Positions 5,601 through 7,037 of a stretch of 7,037 nucleotides of DNA are shown here, piece by piece (positions within the stretch are counted from its first letter, which is position 1; every line of letters begins with the position of its first letter). The stretch is from Phyllobacteriaceae bacterium (lineage in GTDB: Bacteria; Pseudomonadota; Alphaproteobacteria; Rhizobiales; Rhizobiaceae), in assembly GCA_024645155.1 (NCBI GenBank), contig JAHEGF010000176.1, positions 1 through 7,037 on the forward strand. Direction: 5' to 3'. A program made the position numbers and the translations under genes. The notes under the pieces are model-generated. The model did no database searches. It saw only the letters and a program-made list of their open reading frames with translations, and was not told where the DNA came from.

Positions 5601-6742
5601 TCCGCAGGGCCCGCATTTTTCGACGGAAACAGCTTCAGGCGGTCGGGTGGTATTTCGATCGCCAGCTTCATTCCAACCGCCAGATCCATGCGCCGGATTG
5701 CATTGATCGACAGGTTGGCGAGCAATCTCAATTCGCCCAGTTGTTCTCCGCCGAGAATTGCACGCCAATAGGAACCGAGAAACTCCATGTCGGCAATGTC
5801 GACATCAATCGTGTTGCCGGGTTTCTTTGTGCCGCCTTTGCCGCGGCCTTTGCCGGTGCTCCTGCCATGCGGAATGATATCTTCGGGACGGATCGTCGCG
5901 ATCACCGCTGCACCGGCGCCAAAATCATGTGGTACGCAATTGAACGAGGTTTCACCGATCTTCACGGCATTGTTGGCCAGCGCCTTGGCCGGAACCTGGT
6001 TCATCTCGCCGATGAAATCGGCAACAAACAGGCTTTGCGGATCGCGGTAAATTTCGGTCGGCGTGCCGATCTGTTCGACCACGCCGTGGTTCATGACAAC
6101 GATGCGGTCGCCCATCGACAGGCCTTCTTCCTGATCATGCGTCACCATGATCGTGGTAACGCCCAGTTTCCGCTGAAGCTCCTTGATCTCATGGCGCAAC
6201 GACACCCGCACCCGCGCGTCCAGCGCCGAGAGCGGCTCGTCGAGCAACAGCAGACCCGGTTTTGATGCGATGGCTCGCGCCAGTGCAATACGCTGCTGCT
6301 GTCCACCGGAAAGCTGCGCGGGGTATTTCTTACCCTGGTCCGGCAGGCCAACAAGGTCGAGCAACTCGGCAACGCGCGCCTTCACCTTTTCCCTGGATAA
6401 CCCAATGTTTTCCAAGCCAAAGGAGATGTTTTTTTCGATCGTCAGGTTTGGAAACAGCGCATAGGACTGAAAGACGATGCCGAAATCGCGTTCCGCGGGC
6501 GGCAGGTTGGAAATATCCTTGCCATCCTGCGCAACCGTACCGCGTGTTTGAATATCCAGTCCGGCAATGGCCCGCAACAGCGTGGTTTTCCCGCAACCTG
6601 ACGGACCTAGGAAACAGACGAATTCGCCCCTGTCCACTTCCAGTGAAATATCCTTGAGCGCGAGAAACTTGCCGAAAGCTTTCCACAGGCCTTCAATTCT
6701 CAAAAATTTTTGCTCTTGGGCATGCGCTTTTCTGGCCGCCAA
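5597..6742 (-). CDS. ABC transporter ATPase, PotA/FbpC/AfuC-like, starting at TTG
   Basis: The 381-residue ATPase that powers the importer formed with the fused permease. It has Walker A GPSGCGKT (46-53), Q-loop Gln92 (VFQSYALFPNL), signature LSGGQQQR (144-151), Walker B LLLLDEP (164-170), D-loop SALD, H-loop His202 (VTHDQEE), and a C-terminal TOBE-type region from about 245. VTHDQEEGLSMGDRIVVMNHG is the usual sequence of the PotA/FbpC/phosphonate class. The start is TTG at 6742: a strong GGGGAGG lies 5 bases upstream, an in-frame stop is only 16 bases upstream, and no ATG or GTG occurs in the first 40 codons before Walker A. The TOBE region contains a Gly/Lys/Arg-rich stretch (293-309, GRSTGKGRGKGG and following), probably a flexible insertion. 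Its stop overlaps the permease start as ATGA. Confidence 0.94.
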   Translation of the reverse strand: MAARKAHAQEQKFLRIEGLWKAFGKFLALKDISLEVDRGEFVCFLGPSGCGKTTLLRAIAGLDIQTRGTVAQDGKDISNLPPAERDFGIVFQSYALFPNLTIEKNISFGLENIGLSREKVKARVAELLDLVGLPDQGKKYPAQLSGGQQQRIALARAIASKPGLLLLDEPLSALDARVRVSLRHEIKELQRKLGVTTIMVTHDQEEGLSMGDRIVVMNHGVVEQIGTPTEIYRDPQSLFVADFIGEMNQVPAKALANNAVKIGETSFNCVPHDFGAGAAVIATIRPEDIIPHGRSTGKGRGKGGTKKPGNTIDVDIADMEFLGSYWRAILGGEQLGELRLLANLSINAIRRMDLAVGMKLAIEIPPDRLKLFPSKNAGPAE

Positions 6743-6747
6743 TTCAG

Positions 6748-6754
6748 CCTCCCC
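6748..6754 (-). promoter_or_regulatory. Strong Shine-Dalgarno GGGGAGG supporting a TTG start
   Basis: On the minus strand GGGGAGG is followed by CTGAA and then TTG at 6742, a 5-base spacing. No other plausible start codon lies before the ABC core, so this box decides the start. A strong ribosome site combined with a weak start codon may set ATPase output below that of the binding protein. Confidence 0.8.
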
Positions 6755-6816
6755 AAATTATTCTCAACCTGCCTGGCAGCCAAACCGGAGGAAGCCACGG
6801 ACGAACCAAACCAAAT

Positions 6817-6844
6817 AAAGGCGCCGCAATCCGGCGGCGCCTTT
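6817..6844 (-). terminator. Perfect 11-bp hairpin after the binding-protein gene: intra-operon attenuator or partial terminator
   Basis: AAAGGCGCCGC (6817-6827) and GCGGCGCCTTT (6834-6844) are perfect inverted repeats around a 6-base loop. On the minus strand the stem begins 14 bases after the binding-protein stop and is followed by ATTTGGTTTGG, a U-rich but broken tract. It lies between binding protein and ATPase on the same strand, so it probably gives partial termination or protects the upstream mRNA from 3' decay, making the receptor more abundant than the membrane complex. The structure is seen; the effect is inferred. The rest of the 6743-6858 gap shows nothing else beyond the ATPase Shine-Dalgarno. 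Confidence 0.6.
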
Positions 6845-6858
6845 CATGGTTTTTCCGA

Positions 6859-7037
6859 TTACTTCGGTTCGGATTTTGAATCGTAGCGGCCCTGCCATTC
6901 TGCGAGGATTGCAGCGCGATTGTTGGCGGCAAACTCGAAATCATTGTCGATCATTTTCTCGGCCAGGTTTGGCGGGAAGTGCTCGACCGGCTTGGCAACA
7001 CCCGGATAGGCAACGACGGCATAACCGGTGTTGTACA
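6859..7037 (-). CDS. C-terminus of a periplasmic solute-binding protein (AfuA/FbpA-type, family 1), N-terminus off the right edge
   Basis: The last 58 residues, ending at a TAA at 6861-6859, are visible: they begin YNTGYAVVAYPGVAKPVEH, continue with NLAEKMIDNDFEFAANNR, and end EWQGRYDSKSEPK. The pattern of a short hydrophobic strand, Pro-rich turn, then two helices with AAILAEWQ.RYD is what I expect at the C-terminus of family 1/iron(III)-type binding proteins such as AfuA, which end with a helix containing a Trp and a charged tail. The assignment rests mainly on position: it is directly upstream of the ATPase and fused permease on the same strand, where such operons carry the receptor. No ligand residues are in the visible part, so substrate cannot be judged. 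The operon promoter must lie outside the window. Confidence 0.72.
   Translation of the reverse strand, partial: YNTGYAVVAYPGVAKPVEHFPPNLAEKMIDNDFEFAANNRAAILAEWQGRYDSKSEPK

Noticed and set aside
5601..5768. Upstream extension of the permease overlapping the ATPase gene
   Set aside because: The added 56 residues are Arg/Gly-rich with no membrane character; ATG 5600 overlaps the ATPase stop as ATGA.
5549..6265. Plus-strand 238-codon frame opposite the ATPase
   Set aside because: Antisense shadow of a gene with all ABC motifs; the product has no recognisable domain.
1..7037. CRISPR arrays, tRNA/rRNA genes, insertion sequences or att sites
   Set aside because: No regularly spaced repeats, no tRNA-like fold, no transposase or integrase and no terminal inverted repeats were seen.

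Overview
The window holds parts of two ABC importer loci and one regulator. Codon use, moderately GC-rich DNA and the gene families point to an alphaproteobacterium, probably Hyphomicrobiales or a marine relative. That placement is inference; no rRNA or phylogenetic marker is present.

Layout. (1) Positions 1-1843, minus strand: a quaternary-amine (glycine betaine/proline betaine/choline type) uptake locus. It has a periplasmic binding protein (869-1843), a 163-base gap with overlapping palindromes, and a ProV-type ATPase (1-705) cut by the left edge. The membrane subunit presumably lies further left. (2) Positions 1844-2067: a divergent control region with a possible structured leader for the binding-protein mRNA, a perfect 6+1+6 palindrome over a TTGACA box, short repeats, and a promoter for the regulator. 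(3) Positions 2068-2832, plus strand: a DeoR/GlpR-family repressor. (4) Positions 2833-7037, minus strand: a second importer operon. In transcription order it has the C-terminus of a periplasmic binding protein (6859-7037, cut by the right edge), an 11-bp GC-rich hairpin, an ATPase that starts at TTG behind a strong Shine-Dalgarno, a fused two-domain permease, and a HAD phosphatase. The last three are joined by ATGA stop/start overlaps.

How the genes may work together. Binding protein, fused permease and PotA/FbpC-like ATPase match the layout usually auto-annotated as iron(III) transport (AfuABC/FbpABC). A GlpR-like repressor (a family that senses phosphorylated sugars or glycerol phosphate) and a coupled cytoplasmic HAD phosphatase make import of a phosphorylated organic compound more likely: the transporter brings it in, the phosphatase removes phosphate, and the repressor senses the ester. 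This is inference, supported by the known sugar-phosphate specificity of the AfuABC family. The regulator is divergent from the betaine gene and convergent with the phosphatase, so its target could be either locus.

There are no RNA genes, mobile elements or CRISPR arrays that I can support. The window is essentially fully coding except the three gaps described.
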